Assembly: GCF_004365635.1 (NCBI RefSeq)
Contig: NZ_SOBH01000003.1
Location: 1-64,000 of the forward strand
Length of the DNA: 64,000 nucleotides
Direction of reading: 5' to 3'
From: Litoreibacter halocynthiae
GTDB lineage: Bacteria; Pseudomonadota; Alphaproteobacteria; Rhodobacterales; Rhodobacteraceae
Positions 37,264 to 46,508 of this stretch are shown here, piece by piece. The translations under genes were made by a program, and so were the position numbers. A model generated the notes under the pieces. That model worked only from the letters and a program-made list of their open reading frames with translations. It searched no databases and was not told the DNA's origin. Positions within the stretch are counted from its first letter, which is position 1. Each line of letters starts with the position of its first letter.

Positions 37264-38016
37264 TCAAATCCTCAGTGCCGGGAGGCCTACGCCGGTGCAC
37301 TCGAAACCGCCATCCACAGCAATGGTTTGCCCTGTCACAAAGCTGGCCTTGGGCGAGCATAGGAACGCGATCACATTCGCAATCTCTACCTCGGTGCCGT
37401 AGCGGTTCAGCGGGATAGCATCATGATATGCATCAATAATTTCTTGGCTGTGAACCGCCATCGCCAGCTTGGTACGCACGGGGCCGGGGGCTATGCAGTT
37501 TGCGCGAACGCCAAATTCACCCAGCTCAACCGCCTGCTGTTGGGTCAGCTGTATGACCCCTGCTTTGGAGGTGCCGTAGGCGACCCTCAACGTGGAGGCC
37601 CGCAGCCCCGAGATGCTGGCGATATTCACGATGCTGCCTTGTGTTTTCTTCAGCGCCGGGGCGGCGGCTTGTGTGCACAAAAACACCCCGTCGAGATTCA
37701 CTGACATGACCGCGCGCCAGCGTTCGAAATCGGTTTCAGCCATTGGCCCGAAATCCGCGACACCTGCGTTGTTAACCAGATGGTCAATACGCCCGAACGC
37801 ATTCTCGGTTTCGGCAATCATGGTGGCAACATCATCGGGCTTCGACACGTCAAGATCCAAGGGCAGCACATCACCAAGGTCTTTCGCGGCTTCTATCAAG
37901 GTCTCGCCATCCCAGTCGACCATCGCAACCGTGACGCCTTCCTCCAGCAAAAGTTTGGTCGTGGCCAACCCGATCCCACGGGCGGCCCCTGTAACGATAG
38001 CGACGCGTTTCGACAT
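37264..38016 (-). CDS. Short-chain dehydrogenase/reductase
   Basis: The 250-residue protein has the classical SDR motifs: TGAARGIGLA (NAD(P) loop), NNAGVADFG, the catalytic Ser in NIASISG, YGTSKAG (Tyr and Lys) and an end CTGVGLPALRI. Asp37 after VAMVDW favours NAD. The substrate is not known. It is probably cotranscribed with idi. Confidence 0.92.
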   Translation of the reverse strand: MSKRVAIVTGAARGIGLATTKLLLEEGVTVAMVDWDGETLIEAAKDLGDVLPLDLDVSKPDDVATMIAETENAFGRIDHLVNNAGVADFGPMAETDFERWRAVMSVNLDGVFLCTQAAAPALKKTQGSIVNIASISGLRASTLRVAYGTSKAGVIQLTQQQAVELGEFGVRANCIAPGPVRTKLAMAVHSQEIIDAYHDAIPLNRYGTEVEIANVIAFLCSPKASFVTGQTIAVDGGFECTGVGLPALRI

Positions 38017-38188
38017 GCGGTTTTCCTCGTGAGATGCTGCGTTGGCTTCGTCCTAAACCAACTGTTCAGATTTGGCGAGATGGCGGCAAATTGCCCCGCT
38101 CACACGAAAGTTCCATTTTCAAGCGGCGCTGATATCTCTATGGTCGTACTACGGTTAAACTGAGATTCACCAAAGGGAGCTTCAGCTC

Positions 38189-38608
38189 ATGAAATTTGTA
38201 GCAATCGCAACAATGGCCACCGCACTTCTGGCAGCGCCAGCATTTGCCGAGGGCGACGCCGCTGCAGGCGAAAAAGAATTCAAGAAATGTAAGTCGTGCC
38301 ACATGATTGCCGACGGCGATAACTCCATCGTTAAAGGTGGCAAAACCGGTCCGAACCTGTTCGGCCTTCCAGGTCGCACCGTTGGTGCCGAAGACTTCAA
38401 ATACGGCAAGGATCTTGCTGCTGTCGGTGAAAGCGGTTTGGCATGGGACGAAGCTGAGTTCGTGGCCTATACCGCTGATCCGAAAGCTTGGCTGAAAGAG
38501 AAGCTCGACGATTCTGGTGCTAAATCGAAGATGTCTTTCAAACTGAAAGACGCCGACGACGCAGCCAACATCTGGGCCTATCTGGTATCGGTTAGCCCTG
38601 AAAGCTGA
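38189..38608 (+). CDS. Class I cytochrome c
   Basis: The 139-residue periplasmic electron carrier has a signal peptide (residues 1-20, ending AFA), the heme motif CKSCH at 34-38 and a methionine ligand candidate in KSKMSFKLKDADD. The spacing resembles cytochrome c2/c550 of Rhodobacterales. AAGGGAG precedes the ATG, and a terminator follows. Its partner could be the bc1 complex and an oxidase or reductase. Confidence 0.93.
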   Translation: MKFVAIATMATALLAAPAFAEGDAAAGEKEFKKCKSCHMIADGDNSIVKGGKTGPNLFGLPGRTVGAEDFKYGKDLAAVGESGLAWDEAEFVAYTADPKAWLKEKLDDSGAKSKMSFKLKDADDAANIWAYLVSVSPES

Positions 38609-38629
38609 TCTTACCGACGACGACAATCA

Positions 38630-38658
38630 AACGGCGGCCTTATCGGGCCGCCGTTTTT
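38630..38658 (+). terminator. Terminator of the cytochrome c gene
   Basis: AACGGCGGCC (38630-38639) pairs with GGCCGCCGTT (38646-38655) around a 6-base loop and is followed by TTT. Confidence 0.9.
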
Positions 38659-38678
38659 CGTTTCAGCATGCGGGCAAA

Positions 38679-38789
38679 TCCGGCAAGGTTAAGGGCATCC
38701 GGTTCGAGACTTTGGCCAAGATTTGCGAAGCCCTTGATTGCCAGCCGGGTGATTTGATCGAAGCGGTTCCTACCGAGGTTGCTGGCTGA
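38679..38789 (+). pseudogene. C-terminal remnant of an XRE-type regulator
   Basis: The plus strand encodes SGKVKGIRFETLAKICEALD followed by CQPGDLIEAV and a TGA stop. This is the last third of a small Cro/C1-type HTH protein (recognition helix end and the typical LDCQPGDLIE). The first helices and start are missing; upstream is only the cytochrome terminator. The last 20 bases overlap the amidase 3' end. Confidence 0.6.
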
Positions 38790-40152
38790 CCCAGTCGGTC
38801 GCGGCCTCATAGGCGCGGCCCAAGGCAAGCACGGTCGCGTCGGTGCCGCGATGACCGATGAGTTGCATTCCCATTGGTGTTCCACCTGGCCCGAATCCGA
38901 CTGGAACAGACAAGGCAGGCAACCCTGTGAGCGAAGCAGGCACCACGACCTCCATCCAGCGGTGGTAGGTGTCCATGGGGGAGCCTGCGATATCCTTCGG
39001 CCAGTCCCATTCCGCGGGAAAGGCGAACATCTGTGCTGATGGCAACGCCAGCAGATCAACATTCAGGTTTGCTGTGCGGCGAAACCAATCGGACCGGATT
39101 TCGCTCGCCTTGAAAACCTCGTGCGCAGACATGGACAAGCCGCGCTCGACTTCCCAAATCGCCGCTGGCTTTAGAAAATCTCGCTTTGTTGTGTCTTCGT
39201 AGATTGGTCGAAGTTTCTCGGCGACGGCCCAACTGCGCAGGGTGATCCACGAGTCCCACAAAGCTGCCGCAGAAATCGGTGGTTTCAGTTTCACCACTTC
39301 GTGCCCAAGCTGCTCAAGTACCTTCAGCCCGTGTTCACAAAGCTCCAATACTTCACTTTCCATCGGGTAGGCCCCGCCCCAGTCACCAAGCCAGCCAATG
39401 CGCAAACGGCCTGTACTCTGGGTGGATCGGTACGGGCCGCTGGAGTGTGGATGCGCAGGGTCATGAGCGGATTGCAGCCCGAGCAGCAATTCCAAATCAC
39501 CCATATGCCGCGCCATAGGGCCGTTGGTGGATAATTGGTTGAAAAAGCTTTCAGCAGGGCCGCTATTTGCGACCAACCCGTAGGAGGGTCTGAATCCAAA
39601 CACGTTGTTCCAGCCTGCAGGGTTTCGAAGTGATCCCATCATGTCCGACCCGTCAGCCAACGCGACCATGCGCGTCGCCAAGGCCGCGCCCGCCCCGCCG
39701 GACGAACCACCCGCCGAGCATGAGGGGTCGTAGGGGTTTCGTGTCACACCATAAACGGGGTTGTAGCTGTGCGACCCAAGCCCGAATTCAGGCGTATTGG
39801 TTTTCCCGATTACCACGGCTCCCGCGCTTCTCAGCGCTGCAACCATGGCATTGTCCGCCGCAGGGCGATGCGCATTGAACAGCGGGGAGCCGTAGGTGGT
39901 CGTGATCCCTTTGGTCTCCGCCAGATCCTTGATTGCGATGGGCAGCCCTGCGAGCGGTTTTCCTGCCTGCGCCGTGGCTTCCGCGATCAAAACGTCGCTT
40001 TCGCGCAGGGCCACAATGGCGTTTACCCGTCCGTTACGCTCCGCAATCCGGTCCAATGTTGCAGCCATCAGCTCGGGTGCGGAGATATCTCCGGCCCGAA
40101 CCGCCGCAATTTGTGCGGTGGCGCTTTGATCCAGCAGGTCAGTCGGGGGCAC
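38770..40152 (-). CDS. Amidase-signature hydrolase
   Basis: The 460-residue enzyme has the amidase triad: Lys in LPIAIKDLAETKG, the cis-Ser in CSAGGSSGGAGAALA and the nucleophile Ser in DGSDMMGSLRNPAG. It hydrolyses an amide bond; the substrate is unknown. GTG 40152 is chosen because GGTGAG lies 7 bases before it, inside the end of mscS; GTG 40164 would sit on that site. Confidence 0.9.
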   Translation of the reverse strand: MPPTDLLDQSATAQIAAVRAGDISAPELMAATLDRIAERNGRVNAIVALRESDVLIAEATAQAGKPLAGLPIAIKDLAETKGITTTYGSPLFNAHRPAADNAMVAALRSAGAVVIGKTNTPEFGLGSHSYNPVYGVTRNPYDPSCSAGGSSGGAGAALATRMVALADGSDMMGSLRNPAGWNNVFGFRPSYGLVANSGPAESFFNQLSTNGPMARHMGDLELLLGLQSAHDPAHPHSSGPYRSTQSTGRLRIGWLGDWGGAYPMESEVLELCEHGLKVLEQLGHEVVKLKPPISAAALWDSWITLRSWAVAEKLRPIYEDTTKRDFLKPAAIWEVERGLSMSAHEVFKASEIRSDWFRRTANLNVDLLALPSAQMFAFPAEWDWPKDIAGSPMDTYHRWMEVVVPASLTGLPALSVPVGFGPGGTPMGMQLIGHRGTDATVLALGRAYEAATDWVSQQPR

Positions 40153-41566
40153 TTGGCATCTCACCGCCCAACATCTTTACCTCCCGTTGCGGGAACGGGA
40201 TGGAAATGTTGTTCTCGCTGAACGCGTCCCACAAGGCGAGGTAGACGTTCCCGCGAATGTTGGTCAGCCCTTGCGTGGGGTCGCGAATCCAGAACCTTAG
40301 GATATAATCTACCGAGCTGTCTCCGAAGCCTACGATGTGGCACACGGGGGCTTTGAAGCTCAGCACCCGATCCACGCCTTTGGCGGCGTCGATGGCCAGC
40401 TTGCGCACTGCATGCGGGTCGTCGCCATATGCGGTGCCAAAGAAAATGTCCAATCGCACAAAGTCGTCCGAGTGCGACCAGTTCACCACTTGGTTGGTGA
40501 TCAAGTCCTCGTTCGGGATCAGGTATTCCTTGCCGTCCCGCGTGACCACCGAGGCGTAGCGTGCACCCAGCGTGTTAATCCAGCCAAAGGTCTCGCCCAA
40601 AGAAATGACGTCGCCGGGCTTGATCGACTTATCGAGCAGAATGATCACACCGGATACAAGGTTCGACACGACTTTTTGCAAACCAAAACCAAGACCAACA
40701 CCGATGGCACCTGACAGTACCGCAAGGCCCGTCAGGTCGATGCCAATGGCCTTTACACCGATGTAGAAAGCGATCCCGTAAAACGAGATTTGCAGCATCT
40801 TGACGATGAGCACCCGCATAGAGGGCGAGATGTCTTCGTTCGACTGAATCCGCTTTGACGTTGTGGATGTGAAGAACCGTGCGACGACGATCAATACGCC
40901 AAGAATGACCACCGCTTGTACGACCAGCAGCAGTGATATGCGGAACTCTCCCGCTTCAAGCGCTGCGCGGTCAAGCAAGCGTGCGGCATCCGAGGTCAGG
41001 CCAAGAACATGCAGCGTCACATAAGCCCAAGCACCGTATCGTACCGTACGCCGTAAGAAGATGGACCGGATCAAACGGGTGGCGAATACCACGACAATCC
41101 ACGCCGTCGCCAAGGTTGCAATGATCCCCAGAATGTAGGACCGGCTTGGCCAAGTGATCTCACGCATGACGATCACGGCGGTCCAAAGGAGCATGACGAA
41201 GAAAATCGGCCTCAGCCGCTGATGCACAACCACAAGGATCCGCATCCGCCATTTCGGCCAGCCTTCACGGGTACCCATCCAATTCCGGATCGGTGGCCCC
41301 AAAAGGGTGCGCAGGATATGGGCAAGCGCCCACAGTGCGAGCGCAATGCCGAACTGGTAGGCATTCCACGGGCGCAACATCGAAGTCAGAAACGTATCTG
41401 CCTGCGCAATCAGGGACTGTCCCAGATCAACCAGCTCTGTAACAGGTTGCGTCGCAAGATCGGGTACCAAATCGGGGGCGTCGTTTGGCTTGGGTGCCGA
41501 AACGGGGGCTGCTGTGCCGTCGATCTGATTGGGAAAGGTCCTGCCGGTACCGGTCTCGTCTGCCAT
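40139..41566 (-). CDS. MscS-family mechanosensitive channel
   Basis: The 475-residue protein has an extra N-terminal region with about six membrane segments (starting near residue 60), then the pore helix region GLAVLSGAIGVGLGFGLQKVVSNLVSG and the beta domain DVISLGETFGWINTLGARYASVVTRDGKEYLIPNEDLI. This is the larger MscS type (MscK/YbdG-like). It releases solutes at hypo-osmotic shock. It overlaps the amidase gene. Confidence 0.92.
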   Translation of the reverse strand: MADETGTGRTFPNQIDGTAAPVSAPKPNDAPDLVPDLATQPVTELVDLGQSLIAQADTFLTSMLRPWNAYQFGIALALWALAHILRTLLGPPIRNWMGTREGWPKWRMRILVVVHQRLRPIFFVMLLWTAVIVMREITWPSRSYILGIIATLATAWIVVVFATRLIRSIFLRRTVRYGAWAYVTLHVLGLTSDAARLLDRAALEAGEFRISLLLVVQAVVILGVLIVVARFFTSTTSKRIQSNEDISPSMRVLIVKMLQISFYGIAFYIGVKAIGIDLTGLAVLSGAIGVGLGFGLQKVVSNLVSGVIILLDKSIKPGDVISLGETFGWINTLGARYASVVTRDGKEYLIPNEDLITNQVVNWSHSDDFVRLDIFFGTAYGDDPHAVRKLAIDAAKGVDRVLSFKAPVCHIVGFGDSSVDYILRFWIRDPTQGLTNIRGNVYLALWDAFSENNISIPFPQREVKMLGGEMPSAPD

Positions 41567-41804
41567 GTCGCTCCCTCATCTAACTTTTTGAACCTCGCAT
41601 GCAGGATGAAAACCCGCAAGCGCCAGACCTTGCGAGACTCAACGCGCAGGTGTATCTGCATGTTCCATGACGCTTGTTTTTGACATCGACGACCGCGCGC
41701 GACTGCGCGAACGCTTTTACGGCGCGACGTTTTCAGTGACCGCGTATCTATAAGCGCCCGTTGCCTGTCAGCCTTTAAACTCATCAATTCGGGAGAGGAC
41801 CACC

Positions 41805-43211
41805 ATGTCCCCCAAGACGCTCTACGACAAAATCTGGGATGCCCACCTTGCCCACGAGGCCGAGGACGGCACCTGTCTGCTCTATATCGACCGCCACCTC
41901 GTTCATGAAGTGACGTCCCCGCAGGCATTCGAGGGCCTGCGCATGGCGGGCCGCACCGTTCACGCACCGGACAAAACCATCGCCGTACCGGACCACAACG
42001 TGCCAACCACGCTCGACCGTGCCAACGCGAAGACCATGACCGAAGACAGCCGCGTTCAGGTCGAGGCGCTCGATAAGAACGCCAAGGAATTCGGGTTGCA
42101 TTACTACCCTGTGTCCGACGTTCGCCAAGGCATCGTGCATATCGTCGGCCCAGAGCAGGGCTGGACGCTTCCCGGCATGACCGTCGTTTGCGGCGATAGC
42201 CACACCGCCACCCATGGCGCGTTCGGCTCGCTCGCTCACGGTATCGGCACTTCCGAGGTCGAGCACGTTCTGGCAACGCAAACGCTGATCCAGAAGAAGT
42301 CGAAAAACATGAAGGTTGAAATCACCGGCAAGCTGAAGCCCGGTGTGACGGCCAAGGATATCACCATGTCCGTTATTGGCGAGACCGGCACTGCTGGCGG
42401 CACCGGCTACGTCATCGAATATTGCGGCGAAGCCATCCGCGACCTGTCGATGGAAGGCCGCATGACGGTCTGCAATATGGCTATTGAAGGCGGCGCCCGC
42501 GCCGGCCTGATTGCGCCAGATGAGAAGACCTATGAATACTGCATGGGCCGCCCCCACGCACCAAAGGGTGCCGAGTGGGAAGCTGCCGTGACCTATTGGA
42601 AAACGCTCTTCACCGACGAAGGCGCGCATTTCGATAAGGTTATCACTCTCAAAGGTGAAGACATCGCGCCGTCCGTCACTTGGGGTACTTCCCCCGAGGA
42701 CGTTCTGCCGATCACCGCCAAAGTGCCATCGCCGTCAGACTTCAAAGGTGGCAAGGTCGAAGCTGTCCAACGGTCCCTCGATTATATGGGCCTGACCCCC
42801 GGGACCCCGCTGTCCGAGATCAAGATTGACACGGTCTTTATCGGCTCCTGCACGAACGGCCGTATCGAGGATTTGCGCGCAGCAGCTGCAATCCTGAAAG
42901 GCAAGAAGATCAAGGACGGAATGCGGGCGATGGTCGTTCCGGGTTCCGGTCTGGTCCGTGCACAGGCGGAAGAAGAAGGTTTGGCTCAGATTTTCCAGGA
43001 TGCCGGTTTTGAATGGCGTTTGGCGGGCTGCTCCATGTGTCTTGCGATGAATCCCGACCAATTGGCTCCGGGCGAGCGGTGCGCGGCAACCTCCAACCGT
43101 AACTTCGAAGGCCGCCAAGGTCGTGGGGGTCGCACCCATTTGCTGTCGCCAGCGATGGCCGCCGCCGCCGCCATTTCCGGCCATCTGACGGATGTGCGTG
43201 AGGTCATGTAG
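41805..43211 (+). CDS. leuC: 3-isopropylmalate dehydratase, large subunit
   Basis: The 468-residue aconitase-like protein isomerises 2- to 3-isopropylmalate in leucine synthesis with LeuD. The 4Fe-4S cysteines are in IGSCTNGR and [24 protein letters not shown] is the substrate region. GGGAGAGG precedes the ATG. leuD is 1.5 kb further on with one gene between in the opposite sense. Confidence 0.97.
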   Translation: MSPKTLYDKIWDAHLAHEAEDGTCLLYIDRHLVHEVTSPQAFEGLRMAGRTVHAPDKTIAVPDHNVPTTLDRANAKTMTEDSRVQVEALDKNAKEFGLHYYPVSDVRQGIVHIVGPEQGWTLPGMTVVCGDSHTATHGAFGSLAHGIGTSEVEHVLATQTLIQKKSKNMKVEITGKLKPGVTAKDITMSVIGETGTAGGTGYVIEYCGEAIRDLSMEGRMTVCNMAIEGGARAGLIAPDEKTYEYCMGRPHAPKGAEWEAAVTYWKTLFTDEGAHFDKVITLKGEDIAPSVTWGTSPEDVLPITAKVPSPSDFKGGKVEAVQRSLDYMGLTPGTPLSEIKIDTVFIGSCTNGRIEDLRAAAAILKGKKIKDGMRAMVVPGSGLVRAQAEEEGLAQIFQDAGFEWRLAGCSMCLAMNPDQLAPGERCAATSNRNFEGRQGRGGRTHLLSPAMAAAAAISGHLTDVREVM

Positions 43212-43267
43212 CCTAAGCGATCTGTACGTTCCGCCCAAATTCTTGGGCGTGACGTAGAGTTTGGACA

Positions 43268-43307
43268 AAATAAGGCCCGATACATTTCCATGTGTCGGGC
43301 CTTATTT
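43268..43307 (+). terminator. Terminator between leuC and the membrane protein
   Basis: AAATAAGGCCCGA (43268-43280) pairs with TCGGGCCTTATTT (43295-43307). Flanking A and T tracts let it serve both convergent genes. Confidence 0.88.
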
Positions 43308-43325
43308 GTAAGTTGTGAGTGATCT

Positions 43326-44537
43326 CTAGGCAGGCAGCGCCGAAATCGGCTTCGCGGCACCCCAGAAATGCTTGGTGTTAAGCATGACCAGCAGTGCGAT
43401 CGTGCCGAACTGGATCAACAGGGCGGGCGTGCTGGCCAGCCAGTAAACAGTCGAGAACTTCTCGATCATACCCATGCCCACGAGGCCCTTGTTCACATAG
43501 AACTGCAACATCACCGACATCGCCACTCCCGGACAGATCAACGCATAGCTCCCTGCGGAGACTTGGTCACCGGACACGAACTTGCTGAAATAGCCCTGCG
43601 CGCGCAGCACCACGAGGCCGAACAACGCGAAGGCGATCTGCACCATGACGATGACTGTCAGCATGTTGAAACTATCCACGTTTTCGCCATGCGCCCCGAA
43701 CTGGGCGTGCAGCGCGTGCACCTGCCGCATCAGAGCAATGCCGATCACGGTTAGCAACGGAATCCCGATCAACAAAGTCGGAGCCGAGTCCTCGTTCGCT
43801 CCGTGCTCCATCATGGACCGTAGCCCCAACAGCATCGCGGCCCCTGCAATCAAGGCGGCGATGATGACGAAGAACGACGACAGGATCAGGCTGATCCCGA
43901 CAGTCGTAAGGTTGGAACTCATCGCCGCAGGTGCGGCAAGGCCGACAGCCACCATCGCAAAGGCAAAGCCCGGTAACGCTTGCGCGAAAGAGTTGTTTTT
44001 CGAGCATTCAAACCCGCCCAACGTAAGTACGCGGCCCAGAAATTTACCATAGAGACGAAGCCCGTAAACGCCGATCGCAACAAAGGTGACCATCGCCAGC
44101 GGGAACAGGTATTCGACAATCGACCAAAGTCCGGGAACGAACACCAACCCCAGAATGAAGCCCCCGTTCACACCCATGGCGAGGGTTAGCGGGATTGCCA
44201 TCATCTGCGATTCAGCGTTGCCGGCATGCAGCGCCGTGAAGCCTTCTGTTTTGCGAAAGCGTGCCATTTCACGCAGGTTCCAAACCAACATCTGAACCAG
44301 CAGCGCCGAAAATATAGCGATCCCTGCCCATGCGATGGAGATCATAATCTTTGTCAGCATCGTGCCTGCAACAAATGCCGCCATGATATCTTCAAACACC
44401 GGAACAGAGCGGCCCGCATGTGGCACCCAGAACATCAGGTATAGAAAGAAGGTTACGGTAAGCCCCCCAGCCCCGAGGGCTGCGAGGAAATATAGCGGCC
44501 CATAGGTCAGCCGTGGACTAGTTTGCTCTGTCGACAT
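43326..44537 (-). CDS. Polytopic membrane protein, TsoY-like
   Basis: The 403-residue protein has about ten membrane segments and the patterns FLYLMFWVPH near the start, FVPGLWSIVEYLFPLAM, and YALICPGVAMSVMLQFYVNKGL near residue 340 with a single prominent Cys-Pro. It may belong to the TsoY (seleno)protein-like family, where that position can be selenocysteine, but this recall is uncertain. An FNR-type box lies about 65 bases upstream, so it is probably made when oxygen is low. It interrupts leuC and leuD. Confidence 0.65.
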   Translation of the reverse strand: MSTEQTSPRLTYGPLYFLAALGAGGLTVTFFLYLMFWVPHAGRSVPVFEDIMAAFVAGTMLTKIMISIAWAGIAIFSALLVQMLVWNLREMARFRKTEGFTALHAGNAESQMMAIPLTLAMGVNGGFILGLVFVPGLWSIVEYLFPLAMVTFVAIGVYGLRLYGKFLGRVLTLGGFECSKNNSFAQALPGFAFAMVAVGLAAPAAMSSNLTTVGISLILSSFFVIIAALIAGAAMLLGLRSMMEHGANEDSAPTLLIGIPLLTVIGIALMRQVHALHAQFGAHGENVDSFNMLTVIVMVQIAFALFGLVVLRAQGYFSKFVSGDQVSAGSYALICPGVAMSVMLQFYVNKGLVGMGMIEKFSTVYWLASTPALLIQFGTIALLVMLNTKHFWGAAKPISALPA

Positions 44538-44595
44538 CGACTCATCTCCTATTCATATTGCATTTGTTGAATATGTTATTTTGCCCTGTTCTGAT

Positions 44596-44609
44596 TTGAT
44601 CCAAGTCAA
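44596..44609 (-). promoter_or_regulatory. FNR/FnrL-type box
   Basis: TTGATCCAAGTCAA fits the FNR consensus TTGAT-N4-ATCAA with one change. Its centre is about 65 bases before the ATG of the membrane protein at 44537 and about 92 before leuD. The distance suits activation of the membrane protein gene. Confidence 0.6.
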
Positions 44610-44694
44610 GCTGCTCGCCGATTCAATGCAGGCCATCTTGCATAGACGATAGAGCTTTGGCACAAGGGCGCGACCGTCTGACAAGGAGTCGACC

Positions 44695-45300
44695 ATGGAC
44701 AAGTTCGAAACACTCACCGGGATCGCCGCACCGATGCCCCTGATCAATGTCGACACCGACATGATCATCCCCAAGCAGTTCCTGAAGACCATCAAGCGCT
44801 CCGGGCTGGGTGTGAATCTGTTCGACGAAATGCGCTATGACGACGACCGCAACGAAATCGCCGACTTCGTGCTGAACAAACCGCAATACCGCGAGGCAGA
44901 GATTCTGGTCGCGGGCGACAATTTCGGCTGCGGTTCTTCGCGTGAGCATGCGCCTTGGGCGATCAAGGACTTCGGCATCCGCTGCGTTATCGCGCCCAGC
45001 TACGCAGACATCTTCTATAACAACTGTTTCAAGAACGGCATCCTGCCGATCGTGTTGCCACAGGAGCAGGTCGATGTGCTGATGAAGGACGCGGAGAAGG
45101 GTGCGAACGCCCGCATGTCCATCGACCTCGAGGCACAGACTGTGACGACCTCGGATGGCGAAGTGTTCAGCTTCGAAGTGGATAGCTTCAAGAAGCACTG
45201 CCTGATGAATGGTTTGGACGACATCGGCTTGACCATGGAAAAGGTCGCCAGCGTTAAGGCGTTCGAAGCCAAGGCCAGCGCTGAGCGCCCTTGGGTCTAA
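44695..45300 (+). CDS. leuD: 3-isopropylmalate dehydratase, small subunit
   Basis: The 201-residue protein is the swivel subunit of LeuCD. It has the family patterns [29 protein letters not shown] and [19 protein letters not shown] precedes the ATG. Its terminator is shared with the convergent hydrolase. Confidence 0.97.
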   Translation: MDKFETLTGIAAPMPLINVDTDMIIPKQFLKTIKRSGLGVNLFDEMRYDDDRNEIADFVLNKPQYREAEILVAGDNFGCGSSREHAPWAIKDFGIRCVIAPSYADIFYNNCFKNGILPIVLPQEQVDVLMKDAEKGANARMSIDLEAQTVTTSDGEVFSFEVDSFKKHCLMNGLDDIGLTMEKVASVKAFEAKASAERPWV

Positions 45301-45319
45301 CGCAAATTAGATAAGCAAT

Positions 45320-45352
45320 ATGGCCAGCCCCGATCAGAGGCTGGCCATTTTG
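45320..45352 (+). terminator. Terminator of leuD
   Basis: ATGGCCAGCC (45320-45329) pairs with GGCTGGCCAT (45339-45348), followed by a short T run. The convergent hydrolase ends at 45356. Confidence 0.8.
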
Positions 45353-45355
45353 GTT

Positions 45356-46375
45356 TCAAAGACCCAGTTGCTGAGATAGTGCATCAATCACAGCAGCGTG
45401 GATCTGCGCGCGATCAGCGCCTTTAGGGTCGGTACAAACCGGATCATCTTTCTCTTCCTTCAAAATCTCCGCCCCTGCAGGCTTGCAAAGCGGTAGCAAG
45501 CTAAAGTGAAAGGCCGGAGTGATCCGAAGCACCTTGGCGTCCGGCAACAGGTCGACAAAGCCACTTGCATCGAAATCTGTGGCCACCAAACGGTCAGCCC
45601 CTTCACCCAGTGCGATCAACACCGTGTCAACGGTCAGATCCACCACATTGGATTCCGTGAAGCCGTGATGCAGCGCGGGATCCATGGCCGCGACATGGGT
45701 GATCCGCGCGTCTTTGTATGATGCGTCCCAAATACCTGCTTTCAGATCACCGAAGCTAACACCGGCTTTCTTGAGATCGCGACAATGGCTCGATGCGTCC
45801 CCCTGCACTTCACATTCCGCGATCTCGCCCGCCAGATTGCCTGTAACGCCACCCAAAGACAGTGCCGTCCAGCCCCCATAGGAAAACCCCGCAGCCATGA
45901 TGCGGCTGGTGTCGATACGGCCCGAGAATGTCGGGTCGTCCATCAACTTATCCAACGCCCGCGACATGTCCCGCGCCCGGGTCCAGTGTTTCAGGCCTTC
46001 TCCCATGTCGAAATCAAATGTCGAGCTGGCAGGATGGTTCACGGAAATAACAAGTGCGCCTTGACCCGCCAGATCTTCGGCCAACCATGCGAGCGAGCGC
46101 CAGTTTCCCCCGAGTCCGTGGGAAAGCAGAACCACGGGCAGCTTGCCTCCTTCCGGCAATGGCCCGTCTTGGCGGGCGTCTACCCCGTAGAACACGGCAT
46201 TCTCTGCCACGCGGGTTACGGTGCCTCCCTCGCTGGACGGATACCAGATTACCGACGAGACCGGCTTGCCATGATGTGCGGCCTCGTAGGTGAAGTCGGC
46301 CATGCCGATATTTGTCTCTGCGAAAGCCAGCGTAGGTGCCAAGCTTAAAGCTGCAAGGAGTGCGATGTGTTTCAT
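45356..46375 (-). CDS. Exported alpha/beta hydrolase (PAF-acetylhydrolase/dienelactone hydrolase-like)
   Basis: The 339-residue protein has a signal peptide (MKHIALLAALSLAPTLAFA). VVLLSHGLGGNWRSLAWLAE gives the oxyanion region, AAGFSYGGWTAL the nucleophile elbow (Ser near residue 160) and TPAFHFSLLPLC the His. ATG 46375 is chosen for its signal peptide; a longer frame reads into the AraC-type gene. It is divergent from that regulator, which may control it. Confidence 0.83.
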   Translation of the reverse strand: MKHIALLAALSLAPTLAFAETNIGMADFTYEAAHHGKPVSSVIWYPSSEGGTVTRVAENAVFYGVDARQDGPLPEGGKLPVVLLSHGLGGNWRSLAWLAEDLAGQGALVISVNHPASSTFDFDMGEGLKHWTRARDMSRALDKLMDDPTFSGRIDTSRIMAAGFSYGGWTALSLGGVTGNLAGEIAECEVQGDASSHCRDLKKAGVSFGDLKAGIWDASYKDARITHVAAMDPALHHGFTESNVVDLTVDTVLIALGEGADRLVATDFDASGFVDLLPDAKVLRITPAFHFSLLPLCKPAGAEILKEEKDDPVCTDPKGADRAQIHAAVIDALSQQLGL

Positions 46376-46508
46376 AGTGGTATTCCTGATGTGTGATGCG
46401 ACTGAAGCAGTGATGCGAGAAAATGCGGGCATGAGCGTCCCAAAACCGGTTTTAGGTCGAGCAGAACGCGATCTAGGACTAGCAAGGGCGTCGAAAGGAC
46501 CGTTCTTC

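Noticed and set aside
41667-41753. 28-codon open frame upstream of leuC as a leader peptide
   Set aside because: It has no leucine run, no ribosome site and no following terminator/antiterminator pair.
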